Part shown: positions 1 to 8,281 of the stretch, one piece after another
Numbering within the stretch: position 1 is the stretch's first letter
Layout: each line of letters begins with the position of its first letter
Notes under the pieces: generated by a model
Told to the model about the DNA's origin: nothing
The model's database searches: none
The model's input: the letters and a program-made list of their open reading frames with translations, nothing else
NCBI GenBank assembly: GCA_030951095.1
Contig: JAUZQI010000027.1
Location: 1 to 15,804, forward strand
Length of the DNA: 15,804 nt
Source: Mariprofundus sp.
GTDB taxonomy: Bacteria; Pseudomonadota; Zetaproteobacteria; Mariprofundales; Mariprofundaceae
Direction of reading: 5' to 3'
Made by a program: the position numbers and the translations under genes

Positions 1-67
1 CCAGTATACACAGAGCTGCCAGCCCCAGATGGCGCGGTGCCAGATTTTCGCGAATAGTTGAAAACAT
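1..67 (-). CDS. Unidentified gene, N-terminal fragment with hydrophobic start
   Basis: An ATG at 67-65 opens a frame of 22 complete codons that runs off the left edge. It begins MFSTIRENLAPRH and continues with a hydrophobic run (LGLAALCIL), which suggests a signal peptide or membrane anchor, so the product is probably exported or membrane-bound. An AGGA about 9 nt upstream of the ATG is a usable ribosome-binding site. The gene lies 44 nt after serS on the same strand with no terminator between them, so it is probably the next gene of the gyrA-serS transcript. Too little is visible to name a family. Confidence 0.55.
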   Translation of the reverse strand, partial: MFSTIRENLAPRHLGLAALCIL

Positions 68-111
68 AATGGATATCCTGTCGTTTGAATGTTTGGAGCT
101 AATGATGAGTG

Positions 112-1389
112 TTATGTGATGCTTTGCATGCCGCCCATATAGGCTTGTAAGGCTTTTGGAATGGTGACTGAACCATCTTGTTGCCAGCCGTTTTCGAGGA
201 TGGCGACAAGTGTGCGACCGATGGCCAGACCCGAACCGTTCAGGGTGGCTACCGGTTGCGGTTTACCCCCCTCTTCCCGATAACGAATACCGGCGCGTCT
301 CCCCTGAAACTGACCGAAAGAGGAGCAAGATGATATTTCCCGATAACACTGCTGGCTCGGAAGCCATACTTCCAGATCGTAGGTTTTCTGTGCCGAAAAG
401 CCGACATCCGCGCCGCACAATTCAATCAGGCGATAGGGTAAATCAAGCGCCTGCAGAATGGCTTCGGCATGGCCGGTCAATATTTCCAGATCGGACAAAG
501 CACGTTCCACTGTCGTCAGGTGAACCAGTTCCACTTTATCAAACTGGTGCTGGCGAATCATGCCGCGTACATCACGACCGGCGGAACCGGCTTCACGGCG
601 GAAACACGGGGTATAGGCGCAGTGGCGTTTGGGCAGATCGGCGGCACTGAGAATCTGATCCTGATAGATATTGGTCACCGGCACTTCTGCCGTGGGAATC
701 AGGAAGGCATCTTCCCCTTCCAATTTATACAAATCATCTTCAAATTTGGGGAGTTGGCCGGTGCCCGTCATGGTTTTTCGATTGGCGATGGCTGGCACCC
801 AGACCTCTTCATAACCGTGTTCATCAACATGGGTATTGAGCATAAACTGCATCAGCGCACGTTCCAGCCGCGCTGCTGCTCCTTTCAGAACTGTAAAACG
901 ACTACCTGCCAGTTTCGCGCCGGCTTCGAAATCGAGTATGCCGAGATCGGTGCCGATGTCCCAGTGCGGCGGCACCGCATCTGTGCGCGGTTCGCCCCAG
1001 CAGCGGATTTCGATATTATCATCTTCGCTGGTTCCATCCGGCACAGATTCGTGCAGCGGATTGGGAATCTCCATCAGCACGGCGGTAAATTCAGCTTCCG
1101 CCTTTTTGGCCTGCGTTTCCAAAGCTTTGACCTTGCGCGACACCTCACCCATGGCGACCAGTTCAGTGCTTGCATCTTCGCCGGCCCCTTTCTTCTGTCC
1201 GATTAATTTGGATACCCGATTGCGTTCAGCCTGCAAGGTTTCTGCTTCACTTTTCAATTTTCGCTGTATTGTATCCAGTGCGCTCGCCCTGCACCACGGG
1301 CCATCGGGATCGGTAATATCTATGCCGCGCCGCGCTAATGCCTTGCCCATCTCATCAAATGAACGGCGAAATGCCTGACGATCAATCAT
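112..1389 (-). CDS. serS: Seryl-tRNA synthetase
   Basis: Cytoplasmic class II aminoacyl-tRNA synthetase that charges tRNA-Ser (and tRNA-Sec where present) using ATP. The 425-residue product has the family's usual length. Residues about 37-105 are charged and heptad-like, matching the long antiparallel coiled-coil arm that grips the tRNA variable arm. The serine/ATP-site segment TAEVPVTN lies at 233-240, motif 2 at about 263-287 ([18 protein letters not shown], then HQFDKVE), and motif 3 at 385-399 ([15 protein letters not shown]). The ATG at 1389-1387 overlaps the gyrA TGA by four bases (ATGA), with GGAG about 7 nt upstream, so translation is probably coupled to gyrA. The stop is TAA. No key motif is damaged. 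Confidence 0.98.
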   Translation of the reverse strand: MIDRQAFRRSFDEMGKALARRGIDITDPDGPWCRASALDTIQRKLKSEAETLQAERNRVSKLIGQKKGAGEDASTELVAMGEVSRKVKALETQAKKAEAEFTAVLMEIPNPLHESVPDGTSEDDNIEIRCWGEPRTDAVPPHWDIGTDLGILDFEAGAKLAGSRFTVLKGAAARLERALMQFMLNTHVDEHGYEEVWVPAIANRKTMTGTGQLPKFEDDLYKLEGEDAFLIPTAEVPVTNIYQDQILSAADLPKRHCAYTPCFRREAGSAGRDVRGMIRQHQFDKVELVHLTTVERALSDLEILTGHAEAILQALDLPYRLIELCGADVGFSAQKTYDLEVWLPSQQCYREISSCSSFGQFQGRRAGIRYREEGGKPQPVATLNGSGLAIGRTLVAILENGWQQDGSVTIPKALQAYMGGMQSIT

Positions 1390-3881
1390 TCAGCGTCTCC
1401 ATCAGCCTCGTTTTCAACAGCTTCAGCACCTTCATCGTCTGAGACATCATCTTCCTGTTTTTCCGCCACGCGCACAGCACCGATCACCCGTTCCTTATCA
1501 TCCACGCCGAATAGTTTTACACCCTGCGTATTGCGTCCGATCACCGACACGCCATTCATGCGAATACGCACCAAACGACCAGTATCGGTCATCATCATCA
1601 CCTGATCTTCATCAAGTACCAGCAGCGCGCCGATCATATTGCCGTTGCGACCACCGGTTTTGAGCGTAAATACGCCCTGCCCGCCACGTTTCTGAACATT
1701 GTACTCGCTAACAGACGTACGTTTGCCGAATCCATTTTCAGAAACCGCCAGCAATGAAGCGCGATCAGAGACCAGCGTCATCGAAATTACTTTGCAACCG
1801 CCGGGCATGCGCATGCCGGTGACGCCGCGTGTGCTGCGTCCCATCGGCCGCACATCGGATTCGGAGAAACGAATCGCCTTGCCGCCGCTGGCCGATAACA
1901 TGATATCCTGCTCGCCATTGGAGACGACCACGCCGATCAAATCGTCGTTATCGTCAATCTTGATAGCAATAATACCGTTGGCGCGAATATGCTGGAAATC
2001 GGATAAACGCGTCTTCTTGATGACGCCGTTTTTGGTCGCCATGACAATATAATGATCTTCATCAAACTCGCGTATAGATAATGTGGCTGAAATTTTCTCA
2101 CCCTTTTCAACCGGCAACAGATTCACCAGCGCTTTGCCGCGCGCTGCGCGTCCGGCCTGTGGCACTTCATAGACCTTTTTGCGGAATACGCGTCCGCGAT
2201 CCGAGAAGAACAGCAGATAATCATGTGTCGATGCCACCATCAGCTGCGCCACGAAATCTTCGTCCTTGGTGGTCATGGCTGTCTTACCCTTGCCGCCGCG
2301 TCGCTGCGCGCGGTATAACGAAGTGGCATTGCGTTTGATATATCCCTCATTGGAAATGGTCACCACCATATCCTCTTCGGTAATCAGATCTTCCACCGAC
2401 AATTCAGCGGTTTCATCCATAATCGCAGAACGACGCGGATCGGCGTATTTATCACGTACCGTTTCCAGTTCTTCGACGATCACGCCCATAAGCAGTTTCT
2501 CATCGGCCAGAATATCTTTCAGATGCGCGATTAATTTCTGGATTTCGTCAAATTCAGCCTGAATCTTGCCGCGTTCCAGACCGGTCAAACGGTGCAGGCG
2601 CATATCGAGAATCGCCTGCGCCTGTTTATCCGACAGACCAAAATGATCCATCAAACCAGCTTTGGCTTCTGCCGGTGTCTGGCTGGCTCGGATTAATTTG
2701 ATGACTTCATCAATATGATCCAGCGCAATCAATAAACCCTGGAGAATATGAGCGCGAGCTTCGGCCTTGGCCAAATCAAACAGGCAACGCCGCGTTACGA
2801 CCTGACGGCGATGATCAAGAAAGTGGAGTAATAGTTCGCGCACGCCACAGAGCTTGGGCTGGCCATCCACCAGCGACAGCATATTGCAGCCGAAATTGCA
2901 TTGTAGCTGCGTATGTTTATAGAGGTTGTTGAGCACCACTTCCGGAATTTCGTTCCGCTTCAATTCAATAGCGATACGCATGCCATCGCGATCAGATTCA
3001 TCGCGCAGATCGGAAATGCCTTCGAGCTTTTTATCACGCACCATATGGGCGATATGTTCAATCAAATTGGCCTTGTTCACCTGATACGGCAGTTCGGTGA
3101 TAATCAGCGATTCGCGCTTGGTGCGCGGGTGAATTTCGACCAGTGCTTTGGCGCGCATGGTCACAGAACCACGGCCCGAAGTGAATGCCTGCTGCATGCC
3201 TTTGCGACCATAAATGAAACCGCCGGTCGGGAAATCCGGGCCGGGCATAATCTGCATCAGTTCATCATCATCAACATCCGAATTGCCCACCAGCGCAATG
3301 CAGGCATTGATGGCTTCGCCGAGATTATGCGGCGGAATATTGGTTGCCATACCCACCGCAATACCCTGTGAGCCATTGACCAGCAGGTTGGGATATTTCG
3401 CTGGTAAGACCTTTGGTTCTTTCAGTGATTCATCATAGTTAGGCGCAAAATCAACCGTATTTTTGTCGATATCAGTCAATAATTCAGCAGCCAGTCTGCT
3501 CATACGCGCTTCGGTATAACGCATGGCAGCCGGCGAATCGCCGTCGACAGATCCGAAATTACCCTGCCCGTCGACCAGCAGATGACGCATGCTCCAGGGT
3601 TGCGCCATACGCACCATAGCATCATATACGGCAGTGTCGCCATGCGGATGATATTTACCAATCACATCGCCGACCACGCGGGCAGATTTTTTGAACGGTT
3701 TATCATGCGTACAGCCCAAATCCTGCATGGCAAACAAAATACGACGGTGCACCGGTTTCAAGCCATCGCGGGCATCGGGCAAGGCACGCCCGACAATCAC
3801 GCTCATGGCGTAATCAAGATAAGAGCGTTTCATCTCATCTTCGATCAGAACAGGTACAGCAGGATTCAGTGTTTCTTCCAT
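1386..3881 (-). CDS. gyrA: DNA gyrase subunit A
   Basis: Breakage-reunion subunit of DNA gyrase, which with GyrB introduces negative supercoils using ATP. The 831 residues begin with the standard GyrA N-terminus, and numbering coincides with E. coli through the catalytic region: the active-site tyrosine is Y122 in AAMRYTE, and the quinolone region [10 protein letters not shown] has T83 and D87. The GyrA box QRRGGKG at 526-532 separates it from ParC. Beta-pinwheel repeats follow, and the C-terminus is a strongly acidic tail ([21 protein letters not shown]), as in many gyrases. An AGAGG lies about 9 nt before the ATG. It sits 36 nt downstream of tRNA-Arg with no visible terminator, and its TGA overlaps serS by four bases. 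T83 is a natural residue in several genera and does not by itself indicate resistance. Confidence 0.98.
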   Translation of the reverse strand: MEETLNPAVPVLIEDEMKRSYLDYAMSVIVGRALPDARDGLKPVHRRILFAMQDLGCTHDKPFKKSARVVGDVIGKYHPHGDTAVYDAMVRMAQPWSMRHLLVDGQGNFGSVDGDSPAAMRYTEARMSRLAAELLTDIDKNTVDFAPNYDESLKEPKVLPAKYPNLLVNGSQGIAVGMATNIPPHNLGEAINACIALVGNSDVDDDELMQIMPGPDFPTGGFIYGRKGMQQAFTSGRGSVTMRAKALVEIHPRTKRESLIITELPYQVNKANLIEHIAHMVRDKKLEGISDLRDESDRDGMRIAIELKRNEIPEVVLNNLYKHTQLQCNFGCNMLSLVDGQPKLCGVRELLLHFLDHRRQVVTRRCLFDLAKAEARAHILQGLLIALDHIDEVIKLIRASQTPAEAKAGLMDHFGLSDKQAQAILDMRLHRLTGLERGKIQAEFDEIQKLIAHLKDILADEKLLMGVIVEELETVRDKYADPRRSAIMDETAELSVEDLITEEDMVVTISNEGYIKRNATSLYRAQRRGGKGKTAMTTKDEDFVAQLMVASTHDYLLFFSDRGRVFRKKVYEVPQAGRAARGKALVNLLPVEKGEKISATLSIREFDEDHYIVMATKNGVIKKTRLSDFQHIRANGIIAIKIDDNDDLIGVVVSNGEQDIMLSASGGKAIRFSESDVRPMGRSTRGVTGMRMPGGCKVISMTLVSDRASLLAVSENGFGKRTSVSEYNVQKRGGQGVFTLKTGGRNGNMIGALLVLDEDQVMMMTDTGRLVRIRMNGVSVIGRNTQGVKLFGVDDKERVIGAVRVAEKQEDDVSDDEGAEAVENEADGDAE

Positions 3882-3917
3882 GATTTAACCTCTGTTGGTG
3901 TTACTTGGTATTTAATC

Positions 3918-3994
3918 TGGTGCCCTCGACACGATTCGAACGTGTGGCCTGCCGCTTAGGAGGCGGCCGCTCTATCCAGCTGAGCTACGAGGGC
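3918..3994 (-). tRNA. tRNA-Arg (anticodon CCT)
   Basis: The minus strand folds as a complete 77-nt tRNA. The acceptor pairs GCCCTCG with CGAGGGC, followed by discriminator A and an encoded CCA. The D arm is TAGCTCAGCTGGATAGAGC. The anticodon stem GCCGC/GCGGC encloses the loop CTCCTAA, so the anticodon is CCT, which reads AGG. The T arm is ACACG-TTCGAAT-CGTGT. It lies between apt and gyrA, and only 36 nt separate its 3' end from the gyrA start. Confidence 0.97.
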
Positions 3995-4021
3995 TAACGG
4001 GTGCAGGCTTTTCACTCCCGT

Positions 4022-4050
4022 AGTATGAAACAGGCTACGACAGCAGCGAA
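4022..4050 (-). promoter_or_regulatory. Weak candidate promoter for tRNA-Arg
   Basis: On the minus strand TTCGCT (4050-4045) and CATACT (4027-4022) are separated by 17 nt, giving a poor -35 and a fair -10 whose start point would fall about 20 nt before the tRNA. The rest of the 167-nt apt-to-tRNA gap shows no gene and no clear terminator. Matches to consensus are 3/6 and 4/6, so this is only a suggestion. Confidence 0.22.
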
Positions 4051-4161
4051 AAAATCCGCGTTTGCAGTACCCGGTCCACTTAAAACAGCTTTCGAATCAT
4101 AGCGTTTTCAAAGTCGATCTGCACGATGAATTACATGAAAAAGTTTAACGGGGAAATCATC

Positions 4162-4689
4162 TCATTCATAACGCAACAGACTATGAACGTTCACATCGCC
4201 CAGTGCTTTTTTTCCATTCAGAAATGACAGCTCGATTACAAACAGGCAGGCATCGACTTCCGCCCCCAGCTTACGTACCAGTTGAACCGTTGCAGCAGCT
4301 GTACCACCGGTAGCAAGCAGGTCATCCACCACTACAACTTTGTGGCCGATTGATAAAGCATCACGATGTATTTCCAGCCGGTCCATGCCATATTCCAGTT
4401 CATATTCGACGCTGTGCACATTGGCTGGAAGCTTGCCGGGTTTGCGTACAGTAATCAGGCCCAGACCCAGTTGTTGCGCCAGAGCAGCACCAAAAATAAA
4501 CCCTCTCGCCTCAATGCCGACGATAGCGTCTACATCACTCCCGACATGGCATGCAAGTTCAGATACGACAGCGGAAAACGCCTCACCATTGGCCAGTAGC
4601 GGCGTAATATCTTTGAATACAATTCCGGGTTTGGGAAAGTCAGGCACATCGCGAATACATTCATGCCACCAATTCAGTGTGTTTATCAT
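4162..4689 (-). CDS. apt: Adenine phosphoribosyltransferase
   Basis: Purine salvage enzyme that joins adenine and PRPP to give AMP and pyrophosphate in the cytoplasm. The 175-residue product has the typical APT length. The N-terminal IRDVPDFPKPGIVFKDITPLL is characteristic, followed by the flexible-loop/base region EARGFIFGAALA at 60-71 and the PRPP-binding signature VVVVDDLLATGGT at 118-130 with both acidic residues. Its ATG shares one base with the TGA of the upstream sigma-factor gene (TGATG), an arrangement typical of translational coupling. It therefore appears to be the last gene of the pcm-yqaA-nlpD-rpoS-apt run. All signature residues are present. Confidence 0.97.
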   Translation of the reverse strand: MINTLNWWHECIRDVPDFPKPGIVFKDITPLLANGEAFSAVVSELACHVGSDVDAIVGIEARGFIFGAALAQQLGLGLITVRKPGKLPANVHSVEYELEYGMDRLEIHRDALSIGHKVVVVDDLLATGGTAAATVQLVRKLGAEVDACLFVIELSFLNGKKALGDVNVHSLLRYE

Positions 4690-5558
4690 CAGATAATTTC
4701 CTCAAAACTTACCTTTTCGTGTTCTACCATGTTACGCAATTTTTTCAGCGCAGTCATCTGAATTTGCCGGATACGTTCCCGTGTTACGCCCATGTGTTCG
4801 CCAATTTTCTCCAGCGTCCACGGTTCATGTGTCTCTACCAAGCCATAACGTAAACGGACAACGTCACACTCCTTGGCTGTCAGTTTAGCCATCCACTTCC
4901 GAAGCATTTCATTGCGCTGATCTTCACCCAGGCTATCGCCGGGGGTGCTAACCTGCTCATCAGGGGTAACATCATACAAGGTGAAATCACCATCCGAGTG
5001 CCGAGTCGCATCGGCACTCTCCGTACCTATCGATGTCATGAGCAACGTATGTACCCGTGCAACCGGGATATTCATCGAATTGGCAATTTCCTGTTCCGTC
5101 GGCTCCCGTCCAAGTGAAACTCGCAACCGGGCCGTATGCTTCAACACGGTATTGAATTCCTTGGCAACATGGACAGGCACACGAATGGTACGGGACTGAT
5201 TCATTATTGCCCGCTCCACTGATTGCCGAATCCACCATGTTGCATATGTGGAAAAACGGCAGCCATGCGCAATATCGAACTTTTCAACGGCGCGCATTAA
5301 CCCCAGATTCCCCTCTTCAATCAAGTCACCCAACGGCAGTTTACGGCCAAGATAACGCCGGGCAATTTTTACAACCAGCCGGAGATTGGCCTGAATCATA
5401 TATTGGCGAGCTGCATCATCTCCGTTCGAGATTCGTTTGGACAGTTCAATCTCTTGTTCAGCAGTAAGCAAATCATAACGCGAAATCTCACGCATATAAA
5501 TCGCCATCGGCTCCATACTTTGGCGATTACTCATCAGCACCTGCGACCAAAACGGCAT
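4689..5558 (-). CDS. rpoS: RNA polymerase sigma factor, RpoS type (sigma-70 family)
   Basis: Primary-like sigma factor that directs RNA polymerase, most likely the stationary-phase/general-stress sigma. The 289 residues lack a long region 1.1. Region 1.2 spans about 18-50, region 2 about 55-128 ([50 protein letters not shown]), region 3 about 130-205 starting PVHVAKEFN, and region 4 about 222-276 with the -35-binding helix-turn-helix at [20 protein letters not shown] (248-267). The RpoS assignment over RpoD rests on its short length, the RpoS-like PVHVAKEFN segment, and the upstream pcm...nlpD context. ATG 5558 gives a weak Shine-Dalgarno; M9 is an alternative start. Group-2 sigma of another name cannot be fully excluded. 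Confidence 0.88.
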   Translation of the reverse strand: MPFWSQVLMSNRQSMEPMAIYMREISRYDLLTAEQEIELSKRISNGDDAARQYMIQANLRLVVKIARRYLGRKLPLGDLIEEGNLGLMRAVEKFDIAHGCRFSTYATWWIRQSVERAIMNQSRTIRVPVHVAKEFNTVLKHTARLRVSLGREPTEQEIANSMNIPVARVHTLLMTSIGTESADATRHSDGDFTLYDVTPDEQVSTPGDSLGEDQRNEMLRKWMAKLTAKECDVVRLRYGLVETHEPWTLEKIGEHMGVTRERIRQIQMTALKKLRNMVEHEKVSFEEII

Positions 5559-5610
5559 ACTTCACACAACCAGGATAAAGATTCAGAGCAGTCATCGTTC
5601 AATTATCTTT

Positions 5611-6375
5611 TTAATGAGGCAAATAGGCAAGTGGATTTACCGGGGTACTACCCTGCCTGACCTCAAAGTGCAGATGCGGCCCACTGGCCCTTCCTGTGTG
5701 GCCAACTCTGCCAATCACATCGCCAGCGCGCACCTTTGTTCCTCTTCTTACCAACATCCGTTGGTTATGCCCGTAGGCAGTAAACAGATTTTTACCATGC
5801 CTGATGATGATCAGCTTGCCATATCCACTCAGGCGTGAGTCTGCATACACCACTTCACCCGAAGCCGCAGCATGAACCGAGGTGCCCTCTTTGGCACCTA
5901 TGTCGATACCATCATGCATGCGACTCCCCCTGCGTCCAAATTTACTGGTTACAGTTCCTTTGACAGGCCATCGTAAACGGCCCGTATATCCTCTTGCTTT
6001 CGTCTTGTGGGCCGATTTCGAAACGATTCTTTTTTTGTGACCAGTGCTGGATTTTTTCTTGGGTGACTTCGAAATACTTCTTATTTTTGCTGCTGCCGGG
6101 TCATGGCTAAGGGGTGCCTGGCGATCAATATACAGGCGCTGTCCGATATAAATTCGATAGGGATAGGAAACATGGTTCCTCCTGGCAATAAGCCGGTAAC
6201 TGATTCCAAATTTCTTGCCGATGCTGTATAAAGTATCATTGGCCCTGACATAACGAATAACAGGTTTATTACTGTGTGTGGTAGTGGATATTGAATGGCG
6301 AGGCAGGCTGGTCGAGTAACAACCGGCAGTAGCCATCAAGATGACGAGACAGAGTAACCGGCTGATTAGACCCAC
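5611..6375 (-). CDS. nlpD: NlpD-like lipoprotein: LysM plus M23 (LytM) peptidase
   Basis: Predicted outer-membrane lipoprotein acting on peptidoglycan. I start it at GTG 6375-6373 (254 aa), with GGAGG about 12 nt upstream; the longer open frame is only the out-of-frame shadow of yqaA. Residues 1-19 form a lipoprotein signal (LLCLVILMATAGC) with acylated C19. A LysM domain spans about 40-84. A very basic linker (about 97-128, many K/R) leads to the LytM domain at about 134-254. Zinc ligands and catalytic residues are present: H154 and D158 (HDGID), H203 (YGHN), H234 and H236 (HLHFE). E. coli NlpD, by contrast, is known to lack this set and to act only as an amidase activator. It overlaps yqaA by 10 nt and precedes rpoS by 52 nt. 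The stop is TAA. Confidence 0.88.
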   Translation of the reverse strand: MGLISRLLCLVILMATAGCYSTSLPRHSISTTTHSNKPVIRYVRANDTLYSIGKKFGISYRLIARRNHVSYPYRIYIGQRLYIDRQAPLSHDPAAAKIRSISKSPKKKSSTGHKKRIVSKSAHKTKARGYTGRLRWPVKGTVTSKFGRRGSRMHDGIDIGAKEGTSVHAAASGEVVYADSRLSGYGKLIIIRHGKNLFTAYGHNQRMLVRRGTKVRAGDVIGRVGHTGRASGPHLHFEVRQGSTPVNPLAYLPH

Positions 6376-6968
6376 AACAGGACAAATCCTCCAATCACAG
6401 CCACAGCCACGGCCACGGTCAACCATTCGAAATACTGTTCCACCCATCCACGCAGGCGCTGACCTCCCCACCGCAATAATGCCGCTTCCAGATAAAAACG
6501 TGTTCCTCTGGAAACAAGCGTAGCAGCCAGAAAAACAGGAAAAGAGAGGCCGAAAGCGCCGGCTGCAATGGTGAATATCTTGAATGGAATGGGGGAAAAG
6601 CCAGCTATAAGTATCATGGCTACGCCGTATTCGACAAACCATTGTTGTACATGGTGAAAGGTATCCATGGCGTTATAAAATTCCATGACAGGCTGTGCAA
6701 CATCAGTAAACAGAAACATGCCAATGGCGTAACCAATCGCAGCACCAACAACAGTGCCGGCAGTGGACAGTGCTGCAAATCGAAAAGAGGCATCCGGACG
6801 CCCAAGCGCCAGTGCAATGAGTAGAATATCTGGCGGAATCGGAAATACACTGGCTTCAATCACAGCAATGGCGAATAGCGCCCAACCGGCATTCGGATGA
6901 TCTGCCCATGACAGTGTCCAGTGATATAATCGCCTCAACCAGGATATGGCTGGAGGTTGATTGATCAA
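6366..6968 (-). CDS. YqaA/DedA-family (VTT domain) membrane protein
   Basis: Polytopic inner-membrane protein of the DedA/SNARE-associated superfamily, YqaA branch. Several DedA members are linked to envelope integrity and lipid-carrier flipping, but the substrate of this one is unknown. The 200 residues include the superfamily features E-x-SVFPIPPDILLIALALG (about 38-56), a glycine-rich TM segment (STAGTVVGAAIGYAIG), and GFSPIPFKIFTIAAGAFGLSFPVFLAATLVSRGTRF, where the re-entrant loop and helix with the conserved arginine lie. The C-terminus is a valine/alanine TM helix encoded by tandem hexamers. The start is a TTG (6968-6966), one base after the pcm stop, which suggests coupling. The 3' end overlaps nlpD by 10 nt. 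Confidence 0.87.
   Translation of the reverse strand: MINQPPAISWLRRLYHWTLSWADHPNAGWALFAIAVIEASVFPIPPDILLIALALGRPDASFRFAALSTAGTVVGAAIGYAIGMFLFTDVAQPVMEFYNAMDTFHHVQQWFVEYGVAMILIAGFSPIPFKIFTIAAGAFGLSFPVFLAATLVSRGTRFYLEAALLRWGGQRLRGWVEQYFEWLTVAVAVAVIGGFVLLWV
6396..6419. repeat. Tandem hexanucleotide repeat (4 units)
   Basis: Four consecutive 6-bp units, CACAGC, CACAGC, CACGGC, CACGGT, encode the Val-Ala repeats near the end of yqaA (VAVAVAV). The tract lies about 21 bp upstream of the proposed nlpD start. Unit number changes would keep the yqaA frame. Confidence 0.7.
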
Positions 6969-6969
6969 A

Positions 6970-7665
6970 TCAGTGATAGTTTACCCCTTTCAGTAACGGG
7001 ACAAATGTGCATGCATCAAAATACTCCTCAGTAATGATGTGCGCCTGCTTGCGACGACGAACCAGCCGATGCGTTCCACTTTTGCCTTCAGGCAACAGCA
7101 ATATTCCTCCCGGCTTTAACTGCTGCAACCATAAATCAGAAGCAAAGCCTCCGGCAGTAACAATAATTGCATCAAATGGTGCATATTCTTCCCAGCCTTC
7201 AAGCCCATCACCGCATTTAAGCATGACATTGGCATGACGTGCCAACCTCAGGTTTTGTCTTGCCCGATGATGCAATGCATCAATACGCTCAATGCTGTAT
7301 ACCCTGCGACAAAGGCGCGAGAGCACAGCTGTTTGATAACCGCAACCCGTGCCAATTTCCAAAACACGCTCATTTCCTTTCAATTCAAGCAGTTGGCTCA
7401 TGCGTGCAACCATATAAGGCTGGGAAATGGTCTGGTCGCAGCCAATCGGCAAAGCACAGTCCTGGTAGGCCCGCGATGCAAGGGCAGAATCGACGAAAAT
7501 GTGTCGTGGCACCGACAGCATGGCTGCAAGCACCTGTTTATCATCAATACCTCTGGCAATAAGTTGGTCGTTTACCATGCGTTGCCGTGGCCGGTCGAAT
7601 GAAAGCTTCATATGTTCAGGCGTCAGATGATTCTTCACACTTGGTGCTCCCCCAAAAAACCGCAT
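6970..7665 (-). CDS. pcm: Protein-L-isoaspartate O-methyltransferase
   Basis: Cytosolic repair enzyme that uses S-adenosylmethionine to methylate L-isoaspartyl residues in aged proteins. Visible signatures are [19 protein letters not shown] (71-89) with the PCM-specific TISQP, SAM motif [12 protein letters not shown] at 101-111, GDGLEGW followed by [10 protein letters not shown], and the terminal FVPLLKG. The 231-residue frame from ATG 7665 has GGGA about 6 nt upstream. The family (about 210 aa) often starts nearer M19 (7611), which lacks a Shine-Dalgarno, so the first 18 residues are uncertain. It heads a run with yqaA, nlpD, rpoS and apt, echoing the gammaproteobacterial pcm-nlpD-rpoS cluster; surE is not seen. 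Confidence 0.95.
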   Translation of the reverse strand: MRFFGGAPSVKNHLTPEHMKLSFDRPRQRMVNDQLIARGIDDKQVLAAMLSVPRHIFVDSALASRAYQDCALPIGCDQTISQPYMVARMSQLLELKGNERVLEIGTGCGYQTAVLSRLCRRVYSIERIDALHHRARQNLRLARHANVMLKCGDGLEGWEEYAPFDAIIVTAGGFASDLWLQQLKPGGILLLPEGKSGTHRLVRRRKQAHIITEEYFDACTFVPLLKGVNYH

Positions 7666-7681
7666 GGGCTTTCCCGTTGTT

Positions 7682-7703
7682 TGTATAAGTGCGTACTTAT
7701 ACA
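7682..7703. promoter_or_regulatory. Operator-like dyad upstream of pcm
   Basis: Arms TGTATAAGT (7682-7690) and ACTTATACA (7695-7703) are perfect inverted repeats around the 4-nt centre GCGT, giving 20 of 22 positions in dyad symmetry. The site ends 16 nt before the pcm ATG and lies after tRNA-Pro. No T-run follows on either strand, so it does not read as an intrinsic terminator. The right arm contains TATACA-like -10 sequences on the minus strand, so a bound repressor could block a pcm promoter. A second perfect 10-bp palindrome, CAAACGTTTG, lies 8 bp away at 7712-7721. The regulator is unknown. Confidence 0.4.
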
Positions 7704-7735
7704 GAAAAAGCCAAACGTTTGTTTATTATAGAAAA

Positions 7736-7813
<78 letters not shown>

Positions 7814-7839
7814 TTACCATGAAACTAGCAAGGCGATGA

Positions 7840-7868
7840 AGCATACTTAAAATATCAGATAATGTAAG
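7840..7868 (-). promoter_or_regulatory. Candidate sigma-70 promoter for tRNA-Pro
   Basis: On the minus strand CTTACA (7868-7863) and TATGCT (7845-7840) stand 17 nt apart, each matching consensus at 4 of 6 positions. The predicted start lies about 20 nt before the tRNA 5' end. It falls in the otherwise empty gap between the MerR gene and the tRNA. Confidence 0.4.
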
Positions 7869-7909
7869 AGTTATGCAGGACAACTGATTTAGTCAGGTCT
7901 TTTGGGATA

Positions 7910-8281
7910 TCAATCCAGCAATGTAAGAATTTCGTTTAATTCCTGTTTCACCTGTTGAAGAACCGTCTGACTGTCCTTCTTTTCTACAATGGTTTCCAAA
8001 TCGCCACTGAGTAAACGTTTTTTTGCCCCGCGAATTGTAAAATTCAGACCATACAGTAAATGTTTAATCTGAAGAACAGCGTACACATCATGATGACGGT
8101 AAAAACGGCGATTGCCACTTTTTTTGACCGGTTTGAGATGCCTGAATTCGCTTTCCCAGTAGCGGAGTACATGCGGTTCGACAGCACATATATCACTGAC
8201 TTCACGAATAGAGAAAAACAGTTTTTCAGGGAGTACCGGAATCTGTAATCCCGCTTTTGCCAAAGCCTGTTTCGGATTCAT
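7910..8281 (-). CDS. Small MerR-family transcriptional regulator
   Basis: DNA-binding protein of 123 residues. The MerR helix-turn-helix and wing occupy about residues 22-70 (FFSIREVSDICAVEPHVLRYWE, then F-x-HLKPVKKSGNRRFYRHHDV), followed by a short dimerisation helix. There is no C-terminal effector or metal-binding domain and no cysteine cluster, so a ligand cannot be predicted. The ATG overlaps the ihfA stop by four bases (ATGA), indicating coupled translation. This ihfA-merR-tRNA-Pro order is widespread in proteobacteria and the regulator's target is generally unknown. Stop TGA. Confidence 0.93.
   Translation of the reverse strand: MNPKQALAKAGLQIPVLPEKLFFSIREVSDICAVEPHVLRYWESEFRHLKPVKKSGNRRFYRHHDVYAVLQIKHLLYGLNFTIRGAKKRLLSGDLETIVEKKDSQTVLQQVKQELNEILTLLD

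Noticed and set aside
210..1378. Three plus-strand open frames antisense to serS
   Set aside because: They lie wholly opposite a highly conserved synthetase, have no family features, and mirror its codon pattern.
2913..3371. Plus-strand open frames antisense to gyrA
   Set aside because: They are shadows of the conserved gyrA reading frame with no independent evidence of coding.
6376..6642. N-terminal extension of the NlpD-like frame to 343 residues
   Set aside because: The extra residues are the out-of-frame reading of yqaA; the lipoprotein signal and lipobox place the true start near 6375.
7682..7703. LexA (SOS) box
   Set aside because: The dyad begins and ends TGTA...TACA, but the E. coli-type box needs CTGT-N8-ACAG and this site has TGT-N16-ACA.
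7704..7735. Intrinsic terminator after tRNA-Pro
   Set aside because: CAAACGTTTG followed by GGCTTTTT on the minus strand gives a stem of only about four base pairs with almost no loop, too weak to call.
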